Position numbers and translations under genes: made by a program. Shown here in pieces: positions 10,027 through 19,031 of a DNA stretch of 64,000 nt (the stretch's first letter is position 1; every line of letters begins with the position of its first letter). Source of the DNA: Aurantiacibacter sp. D1-12. GTDB lineage: Bacteria > Pseudomonadota > Alphaproteobacteria > Sphingomonadales > Sphingomonadaceae. The notes under the pieces were generated by a model, which did no database searches, was not told the DNA's origin, and saw only the letters and a program-made list of their open reading frames with translations. Where the stretch lies: the NCBI RefSeq assembly GCF_028858515.1, contig NZ_JAPJZJ010000003.1, positions 116,001 through 180,000 on the forward strand. Reading direction: 5' to 3'.

Positions 10027-12431
10027 TCGGCAGCCTCCCGCTTGTCCGGGCTATCAGGACCGGGCCAAGGCGTGTTGGTGAGTTCAGGATACCATTTGGA
10101 CGGAGCATCACCCACCGCGCCGCGCAGCTGGTCGAGCCGACGCACGCTGCTTTCGCGGCCCGAAAGGATCGTCAGAACCTCGGGCGCACCCGACAGGTCG
10201 AGCCGCACGACAACGCTGGCATCGGGCTGACGAACAAGGAAGCAGCGGCTGTGCGCAGGCAGCGTCTTGATTAACGCCAGTTCGTGCTCGGTCAGGCCGA
10301 AGCCGTCGCAATAGTCCTCGTATCGCGCCTTGGCGTTGGGCATGAACAGCATGGTTGCGGTCTGCTCGACGAGCGCGGTCGAAATCCTGCTGTCGAGAGC
10401 ATCGCGCGCGCTTTGGGTTGCGAAGCCGACCAGCGCATTGCGTTTACGCAGGGTCTTCAACCAGTCGCGGATACGCGCGGCGAAAACCTCGTCATCCAGC
10501 GCTTTCCAACCCTCATCAATCAGGATCATGGTCGGCTGGCCATCGAGCCGCTCGTCGATGCGGTGGAACAGGTACATCATCGTCGGCGTGCGCAGCTTGG
10601 GGTTTTCCAAGAGCGCGGTCATGTCAAAGCCCATGACGCGGGTTTCGAGGTCGAGATTGTCGCTAGCGTTGTCGAACAGCCAGCCATGCTCGCCATCCTC
10701 GATCCATGCCGAAAGACGATCCGCCAGATCGCCCGGCTGCGGACGGCGGCTGCCCGAGACCAGTTCCTTGAAATGGCGCAGACGACGCAGCGAGCTGTCA
10801 TTGGCATAGGCGGCGTCAACTGCGGCTGCGATGGTCGCGCTTTCCTCCGGCCCTTCGGCTTGCAGCAGCACGCCCAGCCAGTCGCGCAGGAAGCCGCGAT
10901 TGACCGGCGTATCGGGTAGGGCGAGCGGGTTGAAACCCGTCGGCTGGCCCGAGCTGATACGGTCGTAATTCCCGCCGATGCCGCGAATGAACAGCTCGGC
11001 GCCGCGATCCTTGTCGAACAGCACAGTGCGTGGTTCGAATTTCTGTGCCTGCGCGGCGAGGAAATTCATCACCACGGTCTTGCCCGAACCGGAAGGGCCG
11101 ATGACCGAGAAGTTGCCCAGATCGCCATTGTGGAAGTTGAAGAAGAACGGCGTGGAGCTGGTCGTCTGCAACAGCGTGACCGCCTGGCCCCAGTGGTTGT
11201 TCTCCGCCTGCCCCAGGGCAAAGCCGTGGAAGCTGCCGAAGCTCGCCATATTGGCGGTGGAGATCATCGCGCGGCGCACGAGATAGCTCTCGTTGCCGGG
11301 AAACTGGCCCCAGAAGCACGGCTCCATATTGGTGTCTTCGCGCACCGCAACCGCGCCAGTATCGGCAAGGCTGGCGGCGACCGAAGCGGTGGCATCGTCA
11401 AGGCGGGCAAGATTGCTCTCGCGTACCAGCACGGAGAGGTGGTGATCGCCGAATGCCACGCTGCCCGAGCCGAGCTCGTCGCGCGCGGCCATCATGTCAT
11501 TGCGCTCTGCCTGTGCGTCCTCGTCAGCGCTGCGGAGGCGACGGATGGCGAGGTCGATGCGTTCGCGTGCGGTCTGGCGTTCCTGTGGCGCGAAGGTCTC
11601 GGTCACGACCATCTCGTATGGCAGTCGCAGCATCGCATCGAGCAGGCCGGGGCTGGTCGCGTCAGGATAGTCTTTCAGGCTTAGGATCGAGGCAAAGTCC
11701 GATCCGCCCGCACCGCGCAGTTCCATTGCATCGAGGCCGAAGCTGGCGCGGCGATAGGGCAGCAGGTCGCCGATGTCGGTCTCGGCATCGGGGCGGCGCA
11801 TCGGGCGCATCTCGCCGTTGTAGAGCGCCGAGAGCAGTTCGAGCAGCTCGTTATTCACCTTGCCCGAAGCGCCGGTGTAATCGCCCAGCGGCTGCGCGCC
11901 GTATTCGCCAAGGCTGGCAGCGAGTGCCTGCAAGGCTCCGCGCAGTGAACGCAGGTCTTTGGGATCGATTTCCTCAGGCTCTTTCGGCGTGCGGCTGAAC
12001 ACCTTGCTCACCCGCTCGACAAGGCCGGCCTTGCCGCGCGCCGGACGGCGTACCAGCGTAATGAATTGATCATTCACGAACAGCGAACCCGACGACAACT
12101 TCTGCCGCCAGCGCCGGTCAATATGTGCGGACAGCGGATCGCTGAATTCGCCATCCAGCTCCACACTCACACGGCGGCGGATGATGTGGTGGTAAAGTAC
12201 GAAGCGCGCATCGAGATTGCTGCGCAGCATCACCTCTCGTGTGGCCGCATGACTGTTCAGCGCGTCGGTATCCTCTGTCTCGAATAGCAGGCCCGGCACT
12301 TGCAGCGCAGCCATCAAAGAACCGTCGCGCAGCAGCATGACGCCATCGTCGACAAGCTGCGCATACGGCAGGCGATCGCCGGCATGCGCTTCCTTGGCGC
12401 TCCATGCTGCGGCTCCCAGCCATTTTGTCAT
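10023..12431 (-). CDS. virB4: VirB4-type secretion ATPase
   Basis: The 802-residue protein has a CagE/TrbE/VirB N-terminal domain followed by an FtsK/HerA-like ATPase. Walker A GPSGSGKT lies near residue 444 and Walker B MILIDEGWKALDD near 634. VirB4 powers pilus and channel assembly at the inner membrane (family knowledge). The ATG has GGGAG about 9 bases upstream. The C terminus overlaps virB6 by 4 bases. Confidence 0.95.
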   Translation of the reverse strand: MTKWLGAAAWSAKEAHAGDRLPYAQLVDDGVMLLRDGSLMAALQVPGLLFETEDTDALNSHAATREVMLRSNLDARFVLYHHIIRRRVSVELDGEFSDPLSAHIDRRWRQKLSSGSLFVNDQFITLVRRPARGKAGLVERVSKVFSRTPKEPEEIDPKDLRSLRGALQALAASLGEYGAQPLGDYTGASGKVNNELLELLSALYNGEMRPMRRPDAETDIGDLLPYRRASFGLDAMELRGAGGSDFASILSLKDYPDATSPGLLDAMLRLPYEMVVTETFAPQERQTARERIDLAIRRLRSADEDAQAERNDMMAARDELGSGSVAFGDHHLSVLVRESNLARLDDATASVAASLADTGAVAVREDTNMEPCFWGQFPGNESYLVRRAMISTANMASFGSFHGFALGQAENNHWGQAVTLLQTTSSTPFFFNFHNGDLGNFSVIGPSGSGKTVVMNFLAAQAQKFEPRTVLFDKDRGAELFIRGIGGNYDRISSGQPTGFNPLALPDTPVNRGFLRDWLGVLLQAEGPEESATIAAAVDAAYANDSSLRRLRHFKELVSGSRRPQPGDLADRLSAWIEDGEHGWLFDNASDNLDLETRVMGFDMTALLENPKLRTPTMMYLFHRIDERLDGQPTMILIDEGWKALDDEVFAARIRDWLKTLRKRNALVGFATQSARDALDSRISTALVEQTATMLFMPNAKARYEDYCDGFGLTEHELALIKTLPAHSRCFLVRQPDASVVVRLDLSGAPEVLTILSGRESSVRRLDQLRGAVGDAPSKWYPELTNTPWPGPDSPDKREAAE

Positions 12432-12456
12432 CGCACTCGCTCCCGTCCGCGTAACA

Positions 12457-12738
12457 CTACGCGGCGTATGAATTGCAGCCCCAGCGCTTGTAGTTCTTTA
12501 CGCGCGGGCATTTGCTGACCTTGGTGATCCAGAGGTCAAAAAACCGTGGCTCTCGCAGACAAGCGAAATAGCCGATCAGATGCATCACGATCGGGACAGG
12601 AATGATCCAGAGGCTCTTCAGAATCAGAAATGCCTCTGCTGTCACGATCAGATTGATCACGAAGTAGTTGAGCGTCACCCCCGCAAACATCTGCGGGCGG
12701 GTGAGCGCGCGATGGACAGGGTAACGGGTGAGCTGCAT
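12457..12738 (-). CDS. virB3: VirB3-type inner-membrane protein
   Basis: The 93-residue protein has the VirB3 pattern: an N-terminal RALTRPQMFAGV segment, then two closely spaced membrane helices (LNYFVINLIVTAEAFLIL and IIPVPIVMHLIGYFACL), then a cytoplasmic tail beginning with REPRFFDLW. It sits between virB2 and virB4, its canonical place. VirB3 associates with VirB4 during pilus assembly. Confidence 0.9.
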   Translation of the reverse strand: MQLTRYPVHRALTRPQMFAGVTLNYFVINLIVTAEAFLILKSLWIIPVPIVMHLIGYFACLREPRFFDLWITKVSKCPRVKNYKRWGCNSYAA

Positions 12739-12750
12739 CGCTGTGTCGCC

Positions 12751-13044
12751 TTACCCGGCAGCCGTCTGGATGCCGGCGACAATCGATGCCGCGCCGAAGA
12801 TGATGAAGACACCGACAATTACCGTTGCGCCAAAGCGCCAGTTGACGCGCCCCGTCAGCATCATGAAGCCAACGGCTGCTACAGCCATGACCGCTACCGT
12901 CGTGGCCAGCGTGCCGAGCAGCGTATCCTGCATCCAGCGCGCCGCATTGTTGATAGGGTCAGAGCCTGCAGGGTCTTGCGCGTAAGCCGAGGCCGGAAGC
13001 GTCAGCACGGTCAGAAATGCGGCGAGGCGGGCGAAGATTTGCAT
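12751..13044 (-). CDS. virB2: VirB2/TrbC-type pilin precursor
   Basis: The 97-residue protein has a signal peptide (LTVLTLPASAYAQ), a short periplasmic part with GSDPINNAARWMQD, and two hydrophobic helices separated by a small polar loop (TGRVNWRF). This is the architecture of VirB2/TrbC pilins, which form the T4SS pilus. It lies 2 bases after virB1 and 12 bases before virB3. Whether it is processed to a linear or cyclic pilin cannot be read from the sequence. Confidence 0.88.
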   Translation of the reverse strand: MQIFARLAAFLTVLTLPASAYAQDPAGSDPINNAARWMQDTLLGTLATTVAVMAVAAVGFMMLTGRVNWRFGATVIVGVFIIFGAASIVAGIQTAAG

Positions 13045-13046
13045 GG

Positions 13047-13676
13047 TTATTCAGAACTCCGGGAATGATCGGCAAGACGTCGCATGATCGACGCCACATA
13101 GTTTTGTGTTTCACGAATGGGCGGAATGCCGCCTGAACGAATGACGCGCGCCGGGCCAGCATTGTAGGCAGCAAGCGCAAGCTCCAGATCGCCATCGAAA
13201 CGGTCCAGCTGCTCGCGCAGGTACCGCGCGCCGCCTTCCAGATTGGCGAAAGGATCATCGGGGTCGACACCCAGATACCGCGCCGTCCCCGGCATCAGCT
13301 GTGCGAGGCCGCGTGCACCGGCAGAGGATACGGCATTTTCGCGCCAACGGCTTTCCTGCCAGATAACCGCCTCCAGCAGGGCCGGACTCAAGTCATACCG
13401 TGCTGCCAATTCGGCAATCGTCGCCGCGTAAACAGCTGGAACTCCTGACGCGTGCAATTGCGTGTTTGCGACAATACTTTCCGGCACGCCCGCGGCGACA
13501 TCCAGCGGCACTTCGCTCAAAGGTTGGGCAGGCCCCACAGCATTTGCAGGAGCGCCCGTTCCAACCCAGCGCGCGCTGCCGTCCGTGCCGATTTCCAGCA
13601 CCTGTGCATGTGCTGCGGGTACAGCAAACATGGTCAGCAAGGTTGCGGCCAATAAGCTGGCCATGCGCAGAATCAT
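13047..13676 (-). CDS. virB1: VirB1-like lytic transglycosylase
   Basis: The ATG at 13676 is chosen because it has a near-perfect GGAGGG about 5 bases upstream and begins a signal peptide ending MFAVPAAHAQ. The 209-residue protein carries a C-terminal SLT/lysozyme-like domain: ALLEAVIWQESRW with the catalytic Glu, GARGLAQLMPGTA, then LALAAYNAGPARV. It cleaves peptidoglycan glycan strands to let the T4SS cross the cell wall. It is the first gene of the virB operon. Confidence 0.9.
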   Translation of the reverse strand: MILRMASLLAATLLTMFAVPAAHAQVLEIGTDGSARWVGTGAPANAVGPAQPLSEVPLDVAAGVPESIVANTQLHASGVPAVYAATIAELAARYDLSPALLEAVIWQESRWRENAVSSAGARGLAQLMPGTARYLGVDPDDPFANLEGGARYLREQLDRFDGDLELALAAYNAGPARVIRSGGIPPIRETQNYVASIMRRLADHSRSSE

Positions 13677-13713
13677 CAATCCCTCCGGTCTGCAGCGCCA
13701 TTGCTTACAACAA

Positions 13714-13731
13714 ATGACACAGACGTGACAG
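13714..13731 (-). promoter_or_regulatory. Candidate Pho box upstream of virB1
   Basis: On the minus strand the site reads CTGTCAC-GTCT-GTGTCAT. It matches the PhoB 7-4-7 direct-repeat layout with 6 of 7 bases in each half of CTGTCAT. It lies 38 to 55 bases before the virB1 start. The spacer is not AT-rich as in the classical box, so this is a candidate only. Confidence 0.35.
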
Positions 13732-13819
13732 TATTGCACAATTTGCGTCATACACTGCTTGCGGAGATGCCTAGGGGCGATTTCGTGACTTGATTACCCG
13801 CCTGAAGCACCCCCGAAAC

Positions 13820-13859
13820 AAACAGGGCCCGGTGACTGTGCAGTCACCGGGCCCTGTTT
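13820..13859 (-). terminator. Rho-independent terminator after the TPR gene
   Basis: Two perfectly complementary 19-base arms (13820-13838 and 13841-13859) flank a 2-base centre. On the minus strand the stem is followed by TTTGTTTC. It sits downstream of the leftward TPR gene and upstream of the virB promoter, so it should insulate the virB operon. Confidence 0.75.
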
Positions 13860-13911
13860 CTTTACTGACCTGGCCCGTTTGCCACGGGCTATATCTGTTG
13901 TGCCATTATGC

Positions 13912-14280
13912 TCAGCGTGCTGCTAGTGCCTCGAACTCGACGGTGGCGAGCGCGAGAGTGGCGGCGTCGCGCGAATGTAGCCAGCGGCCATTGGCAAGTT
14001 CAAGCTCGTAACCTTCCTCGCAATCACGCGCTTGCCGGTAATAGGCCTGTGCCCGCTCGAACTCTCCAAGCTGGGCATGGGCGCTGCCAAGGTTGATCAG
14101 CACCGCAGGGTCGCCCGGATTGGCCTCCAGTTCCGCTTCGAGCTGCGCGATGGCAGCACGGGCATCGCCTTCCAGAAGCTCTTCGAAAGCAACTTCGCGG
14201 GTTTCATAATTCTGCTCGACCATCTGTGCAGTGGCTGACTGGGCCAACAGCATCGGCGCGGCGATCAACGTTGCAAACAT
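13912..14280 (-). CDS. Small exported TPR-repeat protein
   Basis: The 122-residue protein has a hydrophobic N terminus (LIAAPMLLAQSATAQ) that looks like a signal peptide. It then has roughly two tetratricopeptide repeats (GDARAAIAQLEAELEANPGDPAVLINLGSAHAQLGEFERAQAYY, residues about 38-81), a Cys and an alpha-helical tail. The function is unknown; TPR units usually mediate protein contacts, here in the periplasm. The ATG has AAGGGAG upstream. It is transcribed alone and ends in a strong hairpin. Confidence 0.8.
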   Translation of the reverse strand: MFATLIAAPMLLAQSATAQMVEQNYETREVAFEELLEGDARAAIAQLEAELEANPGDPAVLINLGSAHAQLGEFERAQAYYRQARDCEEGYELELANGRWLHSRDAATLALATVEFEALAAR

Positions 14281-14341
14281 GGTTGTTCTCCCTTCCTGAT
14301 GCCGTGGATTATGCGCGCCTGAGCACCTGACTGCAACAAAA

Positions 14342-14424
14342 CTGTCATATTGTCACAAATCCGTAACAAAGGAGTCCGCGCGCAGACCTCGCGATGTGCT
14401 GTGCATAAATAAAATACTTATAAT
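14342..14424 (+). promoter_or_regulatory. Promoter region of the lipoprotein / TonB receptor pair
   Basis: The region of about 280 bases between the divergent genes is AT-rich. It holds a perfect TATAAT at 14419-14424 without a clear -35 element. Upstream, 14342-14368 has repeats CTGTCAT, TTGTCAC and CCGTAAC, of which the last two are 11 bases apart as in a PhoB site. An activator-dependent promoter is a reasonable inference; its regulator is not proven. Confidence 0.4.
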
Positions 14425-14561
14425 ACAATAGAATGAGCGACACTTGCTGCGATTCCTGCAACCGTCACATAGTCGCAAACAAAGTGTCACTAACGCGGCG
14501 TAGATCGTGCCCCGACGCAACGTCTGAACTTCAGTTTCTGGACTTTAAGGGGCCTATCGCC

Positions 14562-16133
14562 GTGACCAATCTTTCCCGTTCACTCATTCTTGGCAGTTCC
14601 ATCCTCGCGCTTGCCGCGTGCGGCCCTGACCAGATCGCTTCGCCCGGAACGGGCGGCAATGTGATTATCAACAACCCGACACCCAGCCCGACACCAACGC
14701 CCACGTCGTCAGCTTCGGTGACGCCGGCAAACGGTTGCCCGACCATCGCCGATCCGCAGGGCCTTACCGATGAGGGCACTATTACGGGCCCAGAGGGTGA
14801 ATGGCGCGTCTGTGCGACGCCGACCCGTTTCAACACTTCGACCACGCTGCGCCAGATCCCCGGCCTGCTGTATCGTCTGCCCGGACAGGTGAGTGTCGGT
14901 ACAGACGGAGGTCCGGCACCTGACGCGTCGGATGGTTTCAGCGACACAAATGTCGAGCTGACCATCGAGCCTGGCGTTATCATTTTCGCTTCGGGCTCTT
15001 CGTTCCTGAATGTCACGCGCGGCAATTCGATTGACGCAAACGGCACCGTGGACCGCCCGATCATCTTCACCAGCCGCGATAACGTGCTTGGTATCAATGA
15101 TGACAACTCTTCGGGCCAGTGGGGCGGGGTTGTCCTTTCGGGCCGTGCTCCGGTGACCGATTGCGTGCAGCCGGGTGCAACGCCGGGCACCGTTGCCTGC
15201 GAGCGTCAGGTCGAAGGCGCAGCCGATCCGAACTTCTTCGGCGGTGCCACCAATGACGATTCCTCGGGCTCGATGAGCTATGTCCAGATCCGCTTCTCCG
15301 GTTCGGTCCTTTCAGGCGACAACGAACTGCAATCGCTGACGACCGGAGGCACCGGCACCGGCACCACGCTGTCGCACATTCAGTCGGTCAACTCGTCTGA
15401 CGACGGCGTCGAATTCTTCGGTGGCTTCGTGAACATCAAGCACCTCATTGTCGCAGGTGCCGAAGACGATTCGATCGATACCGACACCGGCGTGAAGGCG
15501 AACATGCAGTTCGTTATCGCTGCCCAGCGTGCCGGGATCGGTGACACGATTATCGAGGCCGATTCGAACAACGGCCTGGAAGACCAGACTCCGCGCCAGA
15601 ACACGACCATCGCGAACGCCACTTTTATCCAACGCAAGGATGATGACCAGGTTGTCCGTATTCGTGGCGGCACCGACTATGGTCTCTACAACACGTTGAT
15701 CTGGGACGCCTCGGCAGCGGGCACGCCGTGTATCCGCCTCGACCTTTCTGAAACAATCCGCGCAGCGAATGCCGGCCTCGACGATGTCGGCCCGCCGCGC
15801 TTCGAGTCGGTCGCCCTGCAATGCGGAACAAACTTCCGTGATGGCAGCGGCGGCGTAACCGCGGCGCAGGCAGAGGGTATCTTTGATGCAGGTGCAGGCA
15901 ACAACAAGAGCTACACCAACAGCCTCGTCAACGGGTACCTGAATGGCACCAACGAAGACAGCTTCATGACCGTGTTCGACGCGGCGACGCTTGGCAGTTT
16001 CTTTGAGACGACGACCTTTATCGGTGCGGTGACATCTTCCGATGATTGGACCCAGGGCTGGACCTGCGATTCCGCGGCCATCGCTTTCGGCGGCAACACC
16101 GGCAGCTGCACGGCCATCCCGGTCTTTAACTGA
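14562..16133 (+). CDS. Exported lipoprotein, probable beta-helix, partner of TonB receptor
   Basis: The GTG at 14562 is chosen because AAGGGG lies about 8 bases upstream and it begins a lipoprotein signal (ILALAACGPDQ, lipidation Cys near residue 19); an ATG 43 codons upstream gives no signal sequence. The roughly 523-residue protein has a Pro/Thr linker, then repeated short beta segments rich in Gly, Asp and Asn. These include TIEPGVIIFASG, RPIIFTSRDN, QWGGVVLSGRAPV, NSSDDGVEFFGG and AEDDSIDTDTGVKANMQFV, and resemble right-handed beta-helix proteins. I know of similar lipoproteins next to TonB receptors in related bacteria, but not of a proven function. It probably binds the receptor's substrate at the cell surface. 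Confidence 0.78.
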   Translation: MTNLSRSLILGSSILALAACGPDQIASPGTGGNVIINNPTPSPTPTPTSSASVTPANGCPTIADPQGLTDEGTITGPEGEWRVCATPTRFNTSTTLRQIPGLLYRLPGQVSVGTDGGPAPDASDGFSDTNVELTIEPGVIIFASGSSFLNVTRGNSIDANGTVDRPIIFTSRDNVLGINDDNSSGQWGGVVLSGRAPVTDCVQPGATPGTVACERQVEGAADPNFFGGATNDDSSGSMSYVQIRFSGSVLSGDNELQSLTTGGTGTGTTLSHIQSVNSSDDGVEFFGGFVNIKHLIVAGAEDDSIDTDTGVKANMQFVIAAQRAGIGDTIIEADSNNGLEDQTPRQNTTIANATFIQRKDDDQVVRIRGGTDYGLYNTLIWDASAAGTPCIRLDLSETIRAANAGLDDVGPPRFESVALQCGTNFRDGSGGVTAAQAEGIFDAGAGNNKSYTNSLVNGYLNGTNEDSFMTVFDAATLGSFFETTTFIGAVTSSDDWTQGWTCDSAAIAFGGNTGSCTAIPVFN

Positions 16134-16253
16134 TCATGATGAGGGGGAGTTGTGCCCGGCTGTGGGGTTGGCACAGCTCCCCCTCATCGACATCGCAATG
16201 CGCACAAACCTGTGCCGCCTTGCCCCACGGATAGAACGCAAGGGATTGTCCTG

Positions 16254-18944
16254 ATGAACACCTCTGGCAACAAGCTGGCGGCACTGCTCCTTCTCTCGAC
16301 CGCGCTTAGCCTACCAGGCGTGGCTCTCGCACAAGACGAGCAGGTCCCTCCTGCCGATGATGACCAGTCGCAAGACGGCACGCAGGATCCCGAAGAGGAA
16401 GAATTCCAGGACCCCGACATTTCGATCCCTGGCGGTGCGATCATTGTAACCGGTCGCATCAATCGCGATCCGACCCGCGGATCGAGCCAGGTTGTCAGCG
16501 TTCTCTCAACCGAGGAAATCGCGCGGACGGGTGAGGGCGATATCGCCGGTGCGCTTGGCCGGGTGACCGGCCTTTCGGTACAGGGGCAGGGCTTTGTCTT
16601 TGTCCGCGGACTGGGTGACCGCTATTCGCTGGCGCTGCTCAACGGCTTGCCGCTGCCTTCGCCGCAACCGCTCAGTCGTGTTGTTCCGCTGGACATTTTC
16701 CCGACCAGCGTTGTGGCATCAAGCCTTGTCCAGAAGACCTATTCGGCCAACTTCCCGGGTGAATTCGGCGGCGGTGTGATCAACCTCACCACGCGCGCCG
16801 TGCCTGATGAGAGCTTCCTGACCATTGGCGGCGGGATCAGCGGCGATACCGAAACAACGTTCCACAACGGCCTTTCCTATTACGGATCGGATTTTGACTG
16901 GTTCGGCTTTGATGACGGCACGCGCGATGCGCCGCCTGCGCTGCAGACCTATTTCAACAGCGGCCTGCGGATGAGCGATATTCCGCTCGATGCCAGCCAG
17001 AATTTCAACGATGCGCCTGTCACGCAAGCCGATATTGCGCAGCAGTTGGGCGATCCCAATTTGATCCTGTTGCAGCGGTTGGGCGACGTTCCTGCCAATT
17101 GGTCTGCCAGTCTTTCGGCGGGCACTTCTGTCGATGTGTTTGCCGATGGCCAGCTGGGCATCGTGTTTACCGGATCGATCAGCAACAAGTGGCGCACGCG
17201 CGACATTACGTCGCAGTCGATCCTCGCCGATTTCTCGCTCGACAGCGATTTCAACGACGTGGTGACCGACAACCGCATTCTGGCCAATGCCATGCTGGGT
17301 ATCGGGCTCGAGGTAGGCGATCACCGCTTCCGCTTCACCAACCTTTTCATCCGCGACACGCTGAAGCAGGCGCGCCTTTCGCAGGGCGAGGATTTTCAGG
17401 ATGACGATAGCATCCAGCAGCAGCAGACCGCGTGGTACGAGCGCCAACTGATCGACAGCCAGCTGGTGGCAGAGCTGGAGTTCGGCGATCTGAGCGTGGA
17501 CCTGCGCGGAGGCTACGCCCGTACTGATCGTGAAGCGCCGTACGAATATACCTTTACCTATGTCCGCGATAACTCGGCAGGCGAGTTCGGCGACAGGTTT
17601 ATCAACGTGCTCGATCGGCAGACAGGTGACGCTGCAGTGGTGTTCTCGGACTTGCAGGAAGAGCTCTGGTCGGGTGGTGTGGATGTCAGCTATCCGGTGT
17701 TCGACAGCTTCGTGCTCACCGCCGGCTATGCCTATACAGACACCGAGCGGCTGTCAGAGCGCCGCGAATTCCTGTTCAATGCGCCCACCAGCTTCCCCGA
17801 CGGTGTCGGCGCGCTGCGTCCCGATCTTTTGCTCGGCGATGCGATCATCGAATTCTACGATATCGGCCTGATTGAATCGACCCAGTCCGATCCGGCTTTC
17901 GCAGCCGGGTTGGAAGTGCAGGCCGGTTACGGCAAGATCAACTGGGAACCGGTGCTCGGTCTCAGCATCGATGCCGGTGTACGCTATGAAGACGCGACGC
18001 AGACGGTCAATCCGGTGCAGGTTTTTGATATTGCGGGTGGTTCGAGCGCTTCGACCCTGCTTGAAAACAGCTACTGGCTACCGGCCGCGACCATTACGTG
18101 GGAGCCGGTGGAGGACTTGCAGCTGCGCGCCAATGCCAGCCGCACCATTGCCCGGCCGCAGTTCCGCGAACTGATCTTCCAGACCTATTACGATCCGGAA
18201 ACCAACCGCCAGTTCAACGGCAACCCGCTGCTCATCGATAGCGAACTGACCAACTATGAAGTGCGCGCCGAATACTACATTAACGGCACGGACCGCTTCT
18301 CCGTAGCGGGCTTCTACAAGGACATCGAAAACCCGATCGAGGCGTTTTCGAGCTTCTCCGACAATGCCCAGCTGACCAGCTTTGCCAATGCGCCTTCCGC
18401 AACGCTTTACGGCGTCGAGGCCGACCTTGCCTACACCATCGATCTGATGGACTTCGGCGGCATTCTCGAAAGCAAGGAGCTTGGCATTTTTGCCAACTAC
18501 ACCTGGACGCAGTCGGAAATTTCGGTGGAGCCAGGTGATACGACGCAGCTGTTCCCCGGAGGTGATACGGCGGCGAGCAACCTGTTCGTGGATGGCGTTC
18601 CGCTGACTGGCCAGTCCGATCATCTCGCTAACGTGCAGCTCAGCCTGCAGGATATCGATCAGCTGCAGCAGTTCACCTTGCTGGTGAACTACGCCAGCGA
18701 ACGCGTGACCAGTCGCGGAACCGCGGGCTTGCCCGACATCGTGGAAGACCCGGGGCTTACCGTCGATTTCGTCTATCGGCAGGGCCTGGATCTGTTCGGC
18801 AGCGAGGCCGAGCTGAAGCTGGAGGCGCGCAACATCTTCGGGCGCGGGAACGAGGAGTTCCAGACCAACGGTGTCGATCGCTTCGAGATCAATACTTACG
18901 ACGTGGGTACCTCTTTAAGCGCTTCGCTCTCTATCACGTTCTAA
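16254..18944 (+). CDS. TonB-dependent receptor, partner of upstream lipoprotein
   Basis: The ATG at 16254 begins a clear signal peptide (LLLLSTALSLPGVALAQ), and AAGGGA lies upstream; the longer in-frame extension is not signal-like. The 896-residue protein has an acidic linker (EEEEFQDPD), a TonB-box-like AIIVTGR segment, and a plug with ALGRVTGLSVQGQGFVFVRGLGDRYS and LNGLPLPSPQP. A long beta-barrel follows and ends NTYDVGTSLSASLSITF. It lies 120 bases after the lipoprotein gene and ends at a terminator, so the two form a unit. The substrate is unknown. Confidence 0.9.
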   Translation: MNTSGNKLAALLLLSTALSLPGVALAQDEQVPPADDDQSQDGTQDPEEEEFQDPDISIPGGAIIVTGRINRDPTRGSSQVVSVLSTEEIARTGEGDIAGALGRVTGLSVQGQGFVFVRGLGDRYSLALLNGLPLPSPQPLSRVVPLDIFPTSVVASSLVQKTYSANFPGEFGGGVINLTTRAVPDESFLTIGGGISGDTETTFHNGLSYYGSDFDWFGFDDGTRDAPPALQTYFNSGLRMSDIPLDASQNFNDAPVTQADIAQQLGDPNLILLQRLGDVPANWSASLSAGTSVDVFADGQLGIVFTGSISNKWRTRDITSQSILADFSLDSDFNDVVTDNRILANAMLGIGLEVGDHRFRFTNLFIRDTLKQARLSQGEDFQDDDSIQQQQTAWYERQLIDSQLVAELEFGDLSVDLRGGYARTDREAPYEYTFTYVRDNSAGEFGDRFINVLDRQTGDAAVVFSDLQEELWSGGVDVSYPVFDSFVLTAGYAYTDTERLSERREFLFNAPTSFPDGVGALRPDLLLGDAIIEFYDIGLIESTQSDPAFAAGLEVQAGYGKINWEPVLGLSIDAGVRYEDATQTVNPVQVFDIAGGSSASTLLENSYWLPAATITWEPVEDLQLRANASRTIARPQFRELIFQTYYDPETNRQFNGNPLLIDSELTNYEVRAEYYINGTDRFSVAGFYKDIENPIEAFSSFSDNAQLTSFANAPSATLYGVEADLAYTIDLMDFGGILESKELGIFANYTWTQSEISVEPGDTTQLFPGGDTAASNLFVDGVPLTGQSDHLANVQLSLQDIDQLQQFTLLVNYASERVTSRGTAGLPDIVEDPGLTVDFVYRQGLDLFGSEAELKLEARNIFGRGNEEFQTNGVDRFEINTYDVGTSLSASLSITF

Positions 18945-18966
18945 CTGTTCAAAAGCTGCAAAACCT

Positions 18967-19002
18967 GCGGCCTCTCGCCAGATGGTGAGAGGCCGCTTTT
19001 TT
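18967..19002 (+). terminator. Rho-independent terminator after the TonB receptor
   Basis: Arms GCGGCCTCTCGCC and GGTGAGAGGCCGC (one G-U pair) with a 4-base loop are followed directly by six T. It ends the lipoprotein/receptor transcript and faces the convergent regulator gene. Confidence 0.85.
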
Positions 19003-19031
19003 GTGTGGAATGGATTTACAGTTTGGCCGTG

